This document shows positions 1 to 10,710 of a stretch of 64,000 nucleotides of DNA, piece after piece (the stretch's first letter is position 1; each line of letters opens with the position of its first letter). The notes below the pieces were generated by a model that was not told where the DNA came from, made no database searches, and saw nothing but the letters and a program-made list of their open reading frames with translations. Origin of the DNA: Alitta virens (Eukaryota; Annelida; Polychaeta; Phyllodocida; Nereididae); the NCBI GenBank assembly GCA_932294295.1, contig OW028586.1, positions 8,089,701 through 8,153,700 of the forward strand. The letters run 5' to 3'. The translations under genes and the position numbers were made by a program.

Positions 1-1605
1 TGACACTCATAACACATATTCCCAACGCAGATCTTTGGCAAGAATTATACTAATCAATTAAATATATAATAAGGCAATAAATGAATCATCGACGTTTACA
101 ACAACATACAATCAATACAATAATCAGGATCGCAGCAATCAAAGAACCAAGAATAATCCAGTAATCAGGCAAAAACCATTTATAAACCGGGTTCATTCCT
201 TATGATGGACAAAAGGAAGAACATAGCTCCTTTTTTGAAGATTGAGAAAGCTCTGGAGGATACAGATGTCTGGAGGATTTCCGAACAATTTGGCTGATTC
301 TTATGCTCAGGAAATCGATTGTTTCATATGATGAATAAACAATAGGATGTGAACTCGATCTTAAAATCAAGATGGATTTCTGACACTCCCCAAAATGGCA
401 GGCAAATTCCACTGAAATTACAATGGACATAGTAAGAACTAATTAGAACAGAAAGCAAACGATGATGTCAAGATAGATCAATTCAAGTTCCTGGCACTGA
501 TACAATATTCATTTTGAATTACTAATGACTTCATAAAGATACACCTTCCCCTTCATTTTTCCCATTCTTTTATTCTACTTTCTTAAGTCTTATTTACCGT
601 AATTCAAGTCCTCTCTGTACTTGACCTTACGCCTAAAGTAATTCAAGTCCTCTCTGTACTTGACCTTACTTTTCATCTATTCTATAGTAATTCAAGTCCT
701 CTCTGTACTTGACCTTACTAGTCGGATTCAAATCCTCCCTAGCGGATATTTGAACTCCTTACCTTTAATTCAATGTGAATTCAAGTCCTCTCTGTACTTG
801 ACCTTCATCATTCTTCATTAGTGCAGATTCTCGTTTCTCAAATTCCTTTAATCACAAAATATATGAACGAGTCTGTCTTTCCATAATTAACACTAAATTA
901 CTTAAAGTAATTGCAACTTTTACATGATATGTTGTAACTATCGACAACATACAATTCTCAATACTCTACATTTAAAGTCATCCTCATTCAAATTCGCAAA
1001 TTACACCCTATTATAAGTAACCTCCATCATATTAACTTAAATCGCTTTAGTGATTCCAGGCTAGCTTTGGAAATCAGTAAACGTGGAGCATCGTACAATT
1101 ACTGCTAGTACTTTAGATAGAACAGTGCACAACAAAACTAATATACGTACCAAACTAATTCAAGTGAAATCAGTATTCAGAAGAAATATCCACCAGAGAT
1201 GAGCGTCCTCACATTCTAACTGGATAATCAATCCGAACAATCAACAATCGGTAATCTTCCATGAAAGGCAACTCGAGCACTATGGCAAGAGATGAAATAG
1301 ACATAGCCCACAATTCGACGTAGTTAAGACAGCGCTCAAGCAATAAAAAAATTAAGCAAGCAAAGAGCATGCGCAGATAAGCGCCAAGACTGAGCTAGAT
1401 CTAGCAATACCTAAACATGACTTGAAACCCCACAGGAATGTTTAAATAACTCCAAAGGTACTTTGGATAAAGGAAATCATGAAATCATTTTAATAAACTG
1501 AAGTATAACATACAGATGTCTTTTCGCGTTAATATTGTCAAATTTAAACAGATTAAAGTTCAAAATTCAAAATGAATGTCCTGAATTGTTCATTTGACGA
1601 AAATC
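1..1605. other. AT-rich intergenic DNA, no gene seen
   Basis: No reading frame here resembles a protein, and no splice-bounded exon was recognised. The only structured part is the hairpin repeat array at 599-806, listed separately. The segment lies downstream, in transcription sense, of the minus-strand Ty3-type element, so it may contain that element's 3' untranslated region or 3' LTR. I could not match it to any sequence on the far side of the element. Confidence 0.5.
599..806. repeat. Array of 32-bp hairpin-forming repeats
   Basis: Four near-identical copies lie at 599-630, 638-669, 687-718 and 775-806. The first three are identical and the fourth differs at a few positions. A degenerate fifth unit lies at about 722-762. 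Each unit has a 6-bp inverted repeat (TCAAGT and ACTTGA) around a 9-nt loop. In the degenerate unit the arms have become TCAAAT and ATTTGA, so both arms changed while complementarity was kept. Spacers are 7, 17 and 56 nt and unrelated in sequence. The array could be a multimeric protein-binding dyad, an RNA hairpin series in a retroelement 3' end, or a decaying minisatellite. Confidence 0.85.
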
Positions 1606-2151
1606 TCAGGAACTGAGCTCTCCTTCAATTTTCATCTCAGCGATGGCCCGGAGAACTTTAGTGCTAGGCAGAATTACCTTGCGACGAATAGGCCTCGTCA
1701 ATGAAGACTCAATGTCTCTTGGACACGCTTGAGTGGCCTTCGACATAGGCACACTCCTCTCACAAAGAGACTCTCCATAAACCCTGACGATAAACTGGTC
1801 GACCTTGGTAAACCGCTCGTTCAATTTCATTTTCGGAATCCAATTAGTATGTAGAACTACTCGCGTAGCATCCACGAGAGATCCTTCGTCATTCAAATCC
1901 TGAAAGGTTCCAAGACCATCAAACCGAACGACAAAACAAGGTCTTTGAGGGGGCTGATCCACTTCCGACTGAAGAGAGAGGTCAGTCCGACCTTTAGCGA
2001 GACCGAATGGTTTTTGCGATTTCAACAGCATTGACATTAATCTCTGCCCTCGGCCTAAACTCAAAGACGGAGTGGCGCGGACGTCAGAGGGAGCAGCACT
2101 CATTATTCTGATAATAATTAACTTCCGAATTTCCAAAAATAACGTATACAA
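1606..2151 (-). CDS. Orphan ORF, 181 codons, function unknown
   Basis: This open frame reads from 2151 to a stop at 1606. A more likely start is the internal ATG at 2103, which begins MSAAPSDVRA and would give 165 residues. Composition is soluble and basic, with an Arg/Gly/Leu stretch near the N-terminus (LSLGRGQRL). There is no transmembrane segment, signal peptide or zinc knuckle. I do not recognise the family. It lies 1.6 kb beyond the 3' end of the Ty3-type pol on the same strand, where envelope or accessory ORFs sometimes sit. It could equally be a host exon or a chance frame in otherwise stop-rich DNA. Confidence 0.35.
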   Translation of the reverse strand: MYTLFLEIRKLIIIRIMSAAPSDVRATPSLSLGRGQRLMSMLLKSQKPFGLAKGRTDLSLQSEVDQPPQRPCFVVRFDGLGTFQDLNDEGSLVDATRVVLHTNWIPKMKLNERFTKVDQFIVRVYGESLCERSVPMSKATQACPRDIESSLTRPIRRKVILPSTKVLRAIAEMKIEGELSS

Positions 2152-3715
2152 TTGTACTGGTCAAGAAGACAGTGTGAAGTGTCACCAGGGTGGCGGATGG
2201 CTATAAATCAAGTGGACACTGTCTTGGACACGCCTCCTCATTGATAGTCAAAGGGGGCGGAGACCATCTGGTCAAGTTCAGACAGACAGCTGATATCTAC
2301 TCTTTCATACTTACAGTCAAATTCACTGAACTCTCATTAGTTATCTTTTAAATATTTTCTTCTAATTATTAATTATGAATATTATGCAATGACACTAATT
2401 GCCTCAGACTATCTACAAACACAAGCGGTATACATATGTTTTTGCATTTCATAGGTCTCTGTATCGTTAGTTATCTATCCGGGTCAATTTATTTCTGGTT
2501 TTAGCTAATAAATAATAAAGGTGCAAACGTACCCAAACTAACTTGTATTTATTAATTGCAAAATAACTTTTGCAACATAATATCGAAAGACTTCATTACA
2601 GGAACTTCAGACACATCAGATAACACTTAAGAATTGTCTGCCTTACGCAATAACGGACTTAAAATAATTACATACCAAATCAACAAATGTCCCTAAATGC
2701 AAAACAGATGTGTCAGTTAAGCAATCAGCAATCAAGACCAAGCCTCAAATTCCGCATCAGAAAATGACACGCACAGAATTTTAATCTAAACAGACTTAGG
2801 AAGAGATAGGCACGCAGACCTCAGAAGACATAAACACTTCACAAGTAGAAGATCAGATTCAAACCCAAGAGATTTTTATGGTAAACAGTTTAATCGATTT
2901 TAAGTGGTTATTTACACAAGAGAATCTAATGGAACTTCTGTAGGATAAACTATTTATCATCTGCAGGAAACAGACATCTTATGGGTTTACTTAATAGTCA
3001 TGGGAATGTATATCAATCCTGAAGGAATCAATGGACAATTCAGGCAAATCTAAACACATTCCACCTTCAAGTGCACAGAGCTGCAAATTGCAACTTTATT
3101 CCTTACCATTTTAATATAAAAACGAAACCCTTATTCACCCAGAGAAAAACACATGGCCTTCAACCTAAACACTTCCAAATATGCCCTTCAAACCAGGAAA
3201 GTGAAACCCTTCCAATTCCACAGTGAGCAAAGCCCAAAATACGAAACGCAGACCTTTCAGGCGATTCACAAAAATAATTTTACATTTAATATAATTGTTA
3301 CATCTGACCAGTTTCTATAAAAAGTCTTCAATTATCATTTTTTTAGGCTATAATAATAGTAATATATATAAATGCATAGACAAAGCAAGCAAGCATAAAG
3401 ATATTTTAAGTAATAACAAAACCAACCACACACAAAATGTCATGTGTAATAAACAACGCAAATCATGCTTAATTCCCTCCTAGTGTGCACTGAACTCATA
3501 ATAACGAATGGATATCACTATACCAAATCTTTGAAACACACAGATAAAACACAGAAAACGGACAGACACTCCATTATTTTAAAATATTACAATAGAGGCA
3601 CCTACCAAGGTTTCATTTACAAATGTTCAGAGACACCAGTACCTCAAGGAACACAATCATCATCTATCCTGCCAATTATGCCATATGATTATTTTTCGCC
3701 ATTTTAACTCCTTTT
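2152..3715. other. Non-coding DNA 3' of the Ty3-type element
   Basis: AT-rich with no convincing ORF. Purine-rich runs on the minus strand just after the pol stop (about 3706-3717) and at about 3470-3485 are possible polypurine tracts that would mark the start of a 3' LTR. No matching second LTR copy was found to the right of gag, so the element's 3' boundary is not defined. Confidence 0.4.
2195..2265. promoter_or_regulatory. Possible promoter: TATA-like and GC boxes
   Basis: A canonical TATAAAT reads on the plus strand at 2202-2208, and a GC box (GGGGGCGG) lies at 2253-2260. Such GC-rich motifs are unusual in this AT-rich neighbourhood. The TATA word is canonical on the plus strand, which points away from the orphan ORF, whereas the GC box would be upstream only for minus-strand transcription. 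Direction is therefore unresolved. Confidence 0.25.
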
Positions 3716-4891
3716 TTAACTTAAAATTCTGCCTGTTACTTTAAATCTAGTATCATCTGGAGCAACCGCATCCAGCATGAACGGACTAGACATCATAAGA
3801 TGCCACATACTCAAAGCCTTCAATGGACCTTCAAACTCAACATAAACTTCAAGATGACCTTCACGCCATCGACCTTTCATAATATGACCTTCAGACTCAT
3901 CATCTGATTCATAAATAGAAATAAATCCTCTCTCAGCATCCCTATAATTACTATATATATCAGTAGGCACATAATTCAAAACATTCTCATCAAATTCTTT
4001 ATACTCAGTAGTTTTCTCACATAGCATGCATGGAGTATTCTCCACATATGACAGCTGCAATTCTATTTGACCTTCACTTTCCCTAACTTGTGCCTTCTCA
4101 AATTGGGCAACGCTCAATTTCTTCATTTTAACCTGAGTTCGAACTTCCTCAATATTATTAAGAATAACTCCATTGATTCCTTTGATACAACACTTCTTAA
4201 GCCTATTAACATGAAAATACTTAGGCAATTTATATCCATCTATGGTAGATAACACATAAGAATTGCAATCAGCCTGATGACTTATATATAAAGGACCAAT
4301 ATATTTCATTTGTATCTTTCGACTAGCATGCAGTCCACTATGAATAGGACTGTTCAATAAAACTAATTGTCCATCATTATATTTTTCAATCTTCTTAGCA
4401 CCAAATAATTGCGCTTGACTCTGCTTTATTTTAATTTCATTGTGCATGCGAATTGCATTTCGTCTAACGAAATCCATACGTTCTTTCAATAAAGACACAT
4501 ATTGGCCATAGTCTCTGGCTAGCAAAGATAATGCCTCTACCTTCAAATTTCCAAGAGGTTTTTCTTCTCTCAGAAAACAAAGGAAATTCGGAGAATATTG
4601 CATTTGAGAACCAGGCAAGTCATTGAATACTTTAGCTGCCATTTTAATTAACAAGGGCCAATGCGAATACCTGTATTCCATAAAACTAATTAATAGGTTA
4701 GTGACAGACTGAATGGCTCTTTCAGCAATTAAAGAACCATGTCCTCCTGGCTTAACAAAATGAGGTTTAACACCAAGAACCTCAAACACTTTATTCATTA
4801 ATTCACTTGCAAATGCTGGCTCCAGATCGCACACAATCTTATCAGGAATAAAATACTTCAAGCACAACTCTTCAATAAAACAATTAGCCAA
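3716..4891 (-). pseudogene. Integrase C-terminal part, frameshifted from pol
   Basis: Open for about 391 codons in a frame different from pol. It holds the second catalytic Asp (VCDLEPAF) and the Glu 35 positions later (SLIAERA), one residue closer than the usual DD35E spacing. A GPF/Y-type module follows (KYIGPLYISH, then FHVNRLKKC). The last 50 residues include a segment faintly like a chromodomain (EGHLEVYVEF); this is a weak resemblance. There is no ATG at the upstream edge, so the reading depends on the shift at 4910-4914 being either a mutation or a programmed slip. Confidence 0.8.
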
Positions 4892-7800
4892 GGTAGTCGC
4901 ATTTGACGATTTTTCACAGGAGATACGACCACAAATCTAGTAAGCTCACACTGCATCACCATACAATATTCATATTGTGCATGTTGACCAGGAAAAGCCT
5001 TAAGGTCAAAATGAACCACTGAAAAGGGCCTAGCATCCACAATAATTCTAGGAACAAATTCTCTATTTTGCTCATTTTCCTTAGGCCCAATAGCCCTCTG
5101 GCACACTAAGCAACTTCTAACATAATCCAATACATATTTATACAAATTTCTTACATAGAAATGACGTTGGACTGAATCATACAATTTATTAATGCGAACA
5201 TGAACACCCAAACCACAATGATAAAATTCCAATAAATCAAACACATGTTTCTCAGCCAATGCAAGTTGCACTATAACATCATCAAGTCTTCTATTATAGG
5301 ACACTCGAAAAAGCATATCATCAATCAAAGCAAAATTGTCAGCTAAAGATAGAGTAGTCTTCTTTTGATTTTTAGTCCCACTTAACTTGCCATTCTGCAA
5401 ATAGATTACTAAAGGACCCAGAAAAGAATCTTCCTGTTGAGCAAGCTTAATCTCAGCTGGGGTATTAGGAACTTTAACATTCACAAGCACTTCCTCAATA
5501 TATTTTCGTATGACTTTATCCAGCTCACCTTGGTGAGGCATTCTGGACAAAATCTTAGTTTCGTTGGCCTCAGAAACCAGCAAGTCTCTGGGACTCAATT
5601 TAGGTAATTGTACAAGAGGACCAGACTCCTTAACCATTATGCCAACCTTCGGTTCACCTAATCCATCAGATAAACAATCATCATTGCTAGTAGGAACTAG
5701 TTTGGAACCCAGGACCTTATCTGAGGATGCATCCTGGTCATTTGGAATATTAAAACGCACCCTTTTTGCTATTTTATTATCATTGCTTTTTGCATTACTT
5801 TCCTGTCTGAGCAAAGACTTTGCCGTTTGAATGTCATCATATGTAAACACATCCGAGGATTTAGAGTCAACTGAACCACCATCTGCAGCTGCCTCCTTAC
5901 TTATTGTTTTAGCCATTGATCTAGTCACGACTGGAAATAAGAAATGACCCTGAGAGTCACTGAAAGAAAGATTACAGTCATTTCCAAAAGCACTGTCCTC
6001 ACACTCTTGCGCATCATCCCCTTCGATAATTGGAGCAATATTCATTTCAGTGATAATAGAGCACAATTCTTTACATAAAATATCATTTTCAGAAATGTCT
6101 TTCTCATCGACTCCCAAAGGAATAACCAAAGGATCTGGGACCTGCCACAATTTATTAGGATGTCGACTCAATAAATCAACTAATAAAATTTCATCAGTGT
6201 CAGGCTTACGGTAGACTATTGTAAAAACAAACTGTTGCAACCTCCAATACATTTTAGCTATTCTCTGAGTAGCAAATTCCGCAGAGGAATTATAAATCTG
6301 CTGCAAAGGCAAGTGATCAGTCACGACGTAAAAATGTTGCTGTCCCAACAAATGCTTAAATTGCAAACAAGCAACATATAAAGCCTGCAGTTCCAATTCA
6401 GTGATACTTAATGATGTAGCTGAAATTCGACTAAAAACTCGACTAGAATATCCTAACAAAACTCTTTCCGTTTCTCCTTTCTCATTCTTTTGTAATTGAA
6501 AAAGAGCTCCTCCACAAGCCACTCTACTGGCATCACTAGCTAGAATGAAAGTACCTTCCTCTGCAGGAAATCCTATTATAGGCGGCGTTGACAGCAATGC
6601 CCGAATTGCATCCCAAGCTTGTTCTTGCTCCTCTGACCACACAAATTCAACATTTTTACGCAACAAAGCTGTTAAAGGCTGAACGATCAATTGATAATTT
6701 TTCAAAAACATTGCAATAAATTGACAGGACCCTAAAAACGATTTTATTTGCTTCTTGGTCTCAGGCCTCTGCAGGGATAGCAAAGCTTCAACACGGCTTT
6801 TCTTTACTGCTAATACCGGAGCTCGAGGACCCGAAACGTCAATTTCGAACCCCAAAAACGCAATTGTATCCTTCAAAGCAAACTGACACTTTTCAAGAGA
6901 CAGGACTAAACCATGCAGTTGGAAGAGCGAGAAAACAGCATCAAGGAGTCGAAGATGATCGCCCGGTCTTTCAGAAAATAACAATACGTCGTCGAAGTAA
7001 AAAATGACATTTGACCTGAACTCGTCCGGGAGCTCGTCAAGGACGTAACTTAAAGACTGCTGAAAATAACTGCAAGAGCTGAGCATTCCCATGGGAAGGG
7101 AAGCATACCTTAGAGACGAGCAATTAGGATAACTAACAACACCTAATAATCTCCGAGATTCTTCGGTAACTCTAATCGAATGATAGGCAGACTTTATATC
7201 AACACAAGTCACATACAGATACCTCCCTCTACCAAACGCTTGACAAAACGACTTAATCGTCGTACCAGGTCGATTTACTAATTTTAAAGCATTATTTAAT
7301 TTTCTTAAATCACAAACTATACGCGGACGTGAAGTCGGAGTTCGCCGGACTAAGAATAACGAACTACTACAAGTAGCTAAACCTTTCTCAAAGATACCTA
7401 AAGAAAGCAATTTATCTAGTTCTTCCTTAACAAACTGAATATCAGCACTATTAACAATATAAGGTTTACTAACAAAAGATAGATCTCCGATAACATCAGT
7501 CGTCAAGTCTACTTCATATCTCTTAACTAAGCCAATTTCATCATATAGGCTAAAAGCACGAGCATTTCGGCTCAGAATATCAATAAGTTCACTCTGCAAC
7601 TCTTTATCAAATTTCGTGTTGGTTAAATTAACAAGACTCAAAATGACTTCTTTATCAGTCAAAGTCAGTCGACTATCTTCTGCCGTAAGCCATGGATACA
7701 TAGCAAGGCGTTTAATTCTTCTTTCCTCTGGTTCTAATTCATTAAGATTAATAGCCAGTTCCTGTTCCCTAAAAACATCAATCCCTTTATCCACAATGAC

Positions 7801-8733
7801 TAAGTTAGTCTCCACACTACTTTGTGACTGTCTCTGAATAATTGACAACGCCTTTTCCGGTTTATCAACTTCAAGATTACACATAGGATATTCAGAGTAA
7901 TCCATCACAATTTCACCGACAACATACGCGTCAGGAAATTCGACCGAATGTTCAGACTCATTCACGATTTTAATAGTAGATTTTCCCGCTTCAAATTCCA
8001 AGATAGCTCTGGGGCAAGCATATTCCGCAAAGAAACTACCGAACTTAACTTCAAACGAACCATAGAAGCAAGTCGTATATTCATTGATTTTAACTGGGAC
8101 GCTAGTCGTCTTTTCGGGAGGGCAGATTACTGCATGTTCCACAACTACGAGCACATCCTTAAGTGTCAATTGCAAAGTACATTTCGCAGCATCAAACACA
8201 GCTTTATATTCAGCCTGTACATCCATGCCAAGAACAAGATCTATAGGTCCCGGGGTAGGCAATATATACGCCCTCAAAGGAACCTTAGCCTGTCCAAATG
8301 TCACAACAAATTCAAGAAACGAATTCACAAAAACAGATTTACCATTTCCGACTACCATTTCAATAACCTTATCAATCTTCACAACAGGCAAAGACTGCAA
8401 AAATGGACTCTTCTTTACTAAAAATACTGAGACAAGCGTTTTAGAACTACCACTATCAAACAAAGACATAAATCGAGTGCCATCAGGTAATCTAGTAGCA
8501 ATTAAATTCTGTTCACCCAATTTAACTGTAAACACCATAACTGAATCCAATGAATTCTGACACTCATCAGAAGCCTTAACACTACTAGCACAAGCCATAA
8601 CTACATTACTACTCTCAGAATCAGACAATACATTGTCAGAAGACAGAGATCCAGCCTTTTGTTCATTCCTCTTTTGCATCAGAGAAACATAGGGAGCTTT
8701 TACGGCTGATGCAACACCCTCAGCGGACGCCAT
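4858..8733 (-). CDS. pol: Pol: protease, RT, RNase H, N-terminal integrase
   Basis: 1291 codons in the same frame as gag. An aspartic protease active site LFDSGSSKTL lies at residues 91-100. Reverse transcriptase follows, with its catalytic YFDD at about residue 577 (near 7000). RNase H begins at about 729 (ILASDAS) and includes the TELELQALYVA segment. A linker of about 200 residues of low conservation precedes the integrase H2C2 zinc module at about 1168-1211 and the first catalytic Asp of the core (VVHFDLKAF, about 1241). The frame ends early, because a one-base shift at the T5 tract 4910-4914 moves the rest of integrase into the frame of 3716-4891. Product: replication polyprotein acting inside the cytoplasmic particle. 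Confidence 0.9.
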   Translation of the reverse strand: MASAEGVASAVKAPYVSLMQKRNEQKAGSLSSDNVLSDSESSNVVMACASSVKASDECQNSLDSVMVFTVKLGEQNLIATRLPDGTRFMSLFDSGSSKTLVSVFLVKKSPFLQSLPVVKIDKVIEMVVGNGKSVFVNSFLEFVVTFGQAKVPLRAYILPTPGPIDLVLGMDVQAEYKAVFDAAKCTLQLTLKDVLVVVEHAVICPPEKTTSVPVKINEYTTCFYGSFEVKFGSFFAEYACPRAILEFEAGKSTIKIVNESEHSVEFPDAYVVGEIVMDYSEYPMCNLEVDKPEKALSIIQRQSQSSVETNLVIVDKGIDVFREQELAINLNELEPEERRIKRLAMYPWLTAEDSRLTLTDKEVILSLVNLTNTKFDKELQSELIDILSRNARAFSLYDEIGLVKRYEVDLTTDVIGDLSFVSKPYIVNSADIQFVKEELDKLLSLGIFEKGLATCSSSLFLVRRTPTSRPRIVCDLRKLNNALKLVNRPGTTIKSFCQAFGRGRYLYVTCVDIKSAYHSIRVTEESRRLLGVVSYPNCSSLRYASLPMGMLSSCSYFQQSLSYVLDELPDEFRSNVIFYFDDVLLFSERPGDHLRLLDAVFSLFQLHGLVLSLEKCQFALKDTIAFLGFEIDVSGPRAPVLAVKKSRVEALLSLQRPETKKQIKSFLGSCQFIAMFLKNYQLIVQPLTALLRKNVEFVWSEEQEQAWDAIRALLSTPPIIGFPAEEGTFILASDASRVACGGALFQLQKNEKGETERVLLGYSSRVFSRISATSLSITELELQALYVACLQFKHLLGQQHFYVVTDHLPLQQIYNSSAEFATQRIAKMYWRLQQFVFTIVYRKPDTDEILLVDLLSRHPNKLWQVPDPLVIPLGVDEKDISENDILCKELCSIITEMNIAPIIEGDDAQECEDSAFGNDCNLSFSDSQGHFLFPVVTRSMAKTISKEAAADGGSVDSKSSDVFTYDDIQTAKSLLRQESNAKSNDNKIAKRVRFNIPNDQDASSDKVLGSKLVPTSNDDCLSDGLGEPKVGIMVKESGPLVQLPKLSPRDLLVSEANETKILSRMPHQGELDKVIRKYIEEVLVNVKVPNTPAEIKLAQQEDSFLGPLVIYLQNGKLSGTKNQKKTTLSLADNFALIDDMLFRVSYNRRLDDVIVQLALAEKHVFDLLEFYHCGLGVHVRINKLYDSVQRHFYVRNLYKYVLDYVRSCLVCQRAIGPKENEQNREFVPRIIVDARPFSVVHFDLKAFPGQHAQYEYCMVMQCELTRFVVVSPVKNRQMRLPWLIVLLKSCA

Positions 8734-8736
8734 TTG

Positions 8737-10710
8737 TCAGGCTCGATTAGTCGAGATTCCAGCAGCATTCTGCCGAGACGAACCTCCCTGTATATTGGAA
8801 TCACGACCTCTGAAGGACGGCTGGTTTCGACCTCTATAATTAGGACCATAAGAGCTTCTTCCTCTCACATTTTGCGGAAAATACGGGGCATACTCGCCAT
8901 AATAACCTCTCCCTCTTGAAGTATTATATCCGCCAGCAGGATATTGATATTGAGAATTAGGGTCATAGCCCGTCTGATAATCATATGACCTACCTGTAGG
9001 ATAATTACTGGGAGCATAATTGCACTCATTTACCGGATAGTCATGAGTAACGCTTGGCACATTTGGAACAAATCCATCACTCTGGTATAATGGACAGTTC
9101 CGCATGAAATGACCAACATTACCGCAATAAAAGCAATTGCCACTAAATCCGCTTACATAATTACCCCTAGCACCTCTGCCATAATATCCAGGTTGACGAC
9201 CTCTGCCTCGAAATGAATTTCCAGAAGGATTAACCTCAGCAACACCTCGGGCATCCCTAGAAGGACTTGCATTAGCAATTCTCCGAGTATCACGTTTATC
9301 ATCATGATTTGAAACTACTTCCTTCTCAACTGCTTGAACAGGCCTCTTTTGCATTTCGCGTTCAATACGACTAACCGAATCAACCAAAGCTGACATACTA
9401 AGCGTGAAATTACGATTAGATGTGCCTCCAGTATCCGACGTCTGCGTCTCAGGTGCAAATTGTTGACATTCCAAGAGACCTTCCACAATGGGAATTAATT
9501 CATCCAAACTAACACCACGAACAATTTGTATACTTGCTTTAATTGAACTAGGCAATCCTTGGACGAAATAATCACGCACGACTTCGGGCGCTAATCCCAG
9601 TCTACACACAAGATCTTGTATGTCTGCTAAGTACTTGGAGACCGACACACCTGGTACTAACTTCTTCTGCGACAAAGACGCAAAAACAGCTTCTCTCGAA
9701 TGTAGCAACCCAAATCTTTGCAAAAAGGATTTTTCCAACTCTTCAACTGACATGGCTTTTAAATTCGCCACCCACGATCTGGCAACTCCTTCTGTACACA
9801 GACATAATCTTTCCCATACTTCCTTTTCTGTCAACTGATGCAAAGCGATATAATCTTTAAACTTAATAAACCACGAAGTGGGATCTTGTAGCTTGTCCTC
9901 TCCTGAAAAAGTTTTTGGCATCATCTCTGAAAACTTTAAAGATTGAGCCCTACGATCTCGTTCCCTATAGCCTTCCATCGTGCTAAATCTAGGTTCGTCT
10001 GGCACCGAAAAATGAACTCGACTACCAACACCACGACTAAGAAAGGGACTTCCTCGACTTATTGAGTGAATACCACGACCAATTGAAGAACTTACTCCGT
10101 AATGCTCGGACCTGTTATCTGAACGACTTGTCGTGCTAGTAAATTGTGAATCACCTAAACCAGTAGAAGCTCCTGAAACTCTCAATTCTTGATCTATATT
10201 TGGAAATCCTAAATCAGGAGACGTTCGCCCTGTGAGATCTATATCGGAATCACTTTCTCGGTCCTTATCAGTAGGCCCCGAATTATCTTTATCTTTCTCA
10301 GTACTTTCAGTATTATCAGTTTCTTTAGAACTCATAGTGGCACCAACTCCAGGAGCAGAATACAAACGATCAGACCAAACTCCCGAAAATGATGTATCAG
10401 CTTCATAAATACCCTTTTTTATATCCTCTCTATAAGAATGGGTCAACAAATTATGTAAATTTTCATCACATCGTATTACCTCAGTTAAACAATCCTTAGA
10501 CTGAAGAAAACCCAATTCAACGAGAAGAGACTTATCATCTTGCCATTTCTTATTTTCAGAATCTTGTAATAAAACCCATGACTCAAATAATGAAGATTCA
10601 GACCTACTAATTAATCTTTTGGTACGATCTGGCAATATACCATAAACCTCTGCTTCCTTAATCTCACTTCGTAATTTATCCAACCAATTTTGATACCTTA
10701 GTAAAGACAT
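8737..10710 (-). CDS. gag: Retrotransposon Gag polyprotein
   Basis: 657 codons encoding the structural protein of the Ty3-type particle. Order of parts: an N-terminal region of about 130 residues with no recognised match; an acidic Ser/Thr/Asp-rich linker (about 125-250); a retrotransposon capsid-type domain (about 255-400), recognised by its KTFSGEDKLQDPTSWFIKF and SWVANL segments; a charged linker; one CX2CX4HX4C zinc knuckle at about 525-538 (CFYCGNVGHFMRNC); and an Arg/Gly/Tyr-rich tail suited to RNA binding. The start at 10710 is the first ATG of the open frame. The stop UGA at 8737-8739 is followed by one codon and then the pol ATG in the same frame. Confidence 0.9.
   Translation of the reverse strand: MSLLRYQNWLDKLRSEIKEAEVYGILPDRTKRLISRSESSLFESWVLLQDSENKKWQDDKSLLVELGFLQSKDCLTEVIRCDENLHNLLTHSYREDIKKGIYEADTSFSGVWSDRLYSAPGVGATMSSKETDNTESTEKDKDNSGPTDKDRESDSDIDLTGRTSPDLGFPNIDQELRVSGASTGLGDSQFTSTTSRSDNRSEHYGVSSSIGRGIHSISRGSPFLSRGVGSRVHFSVPDEPRFSTMEGYRERDRRAQSLKFSEMMPKTFSGEDKLQDPTSWFIKFKDYIALHQLTEKEVWERLCLCTEGVARSWVANLKAMSVEELEKSFLQRFGLLHSREAVFASLSQKKLVPGVSVSKYLADIQDLVCRLGLAPEVVRDYFVQGLPSSIKASIQIVRGVSLDELIPIVEGLLECQQFAPETQTSDTGGTSNRNFTLSMSALVDSVSRIEREMQKRPVQAVEKEVVSNHDDKRDTRRIANASPSRDARGVAEVNPSGNSFRGRGRQPGYYGRGARGNYVSGFSGNCFYCGNVGHFMRNCPLYQSDGFVPNVPSVTHDYPVNECNYAPSNYPTGRSYDYQTGYDPNSQYQYPAGGYNTSRGRGYYGEYAPYFPQNVRGRSSYGPNYRGRNQPSFRGRDSNIQGGSSRQNAAGISTNRA

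Larger units (their letters stand above)
3716..10710 (-). mobile_element. Ty3-type LTR retrotransposon, coding region
   Basis: The minus strand carries gag (8737-10710), pol (4858-8733) and the shifted end of integrase (3716-4891), in the order protease, RT, RNase H, integrase typical of the Ty3 group. The copy is young-looking: gag and most of pol are open over about 5.8 kb. Two breaks are visible. One is an in-frame UGA between gag and pol, which may be natural. The other is a one-base frameshift in integrase at a T5 tract (4910-4914). LTRs, primer-binding site and target duplication could not be defined by eye. It lies downstream of MAP2K7 in the same orientation. Confidence 0.92.

Noticed and set aside
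599..806. CRISPR-like array
   Set aside because: The genome is eukaryotic, spacers differ widely in length (7, 17, 56 nt), and there are only four repeats.
7948..8560. Two overlapping plus-strand ORFs of about 157 codons
   Set aside because: Antisense shadows of the pol protease region.
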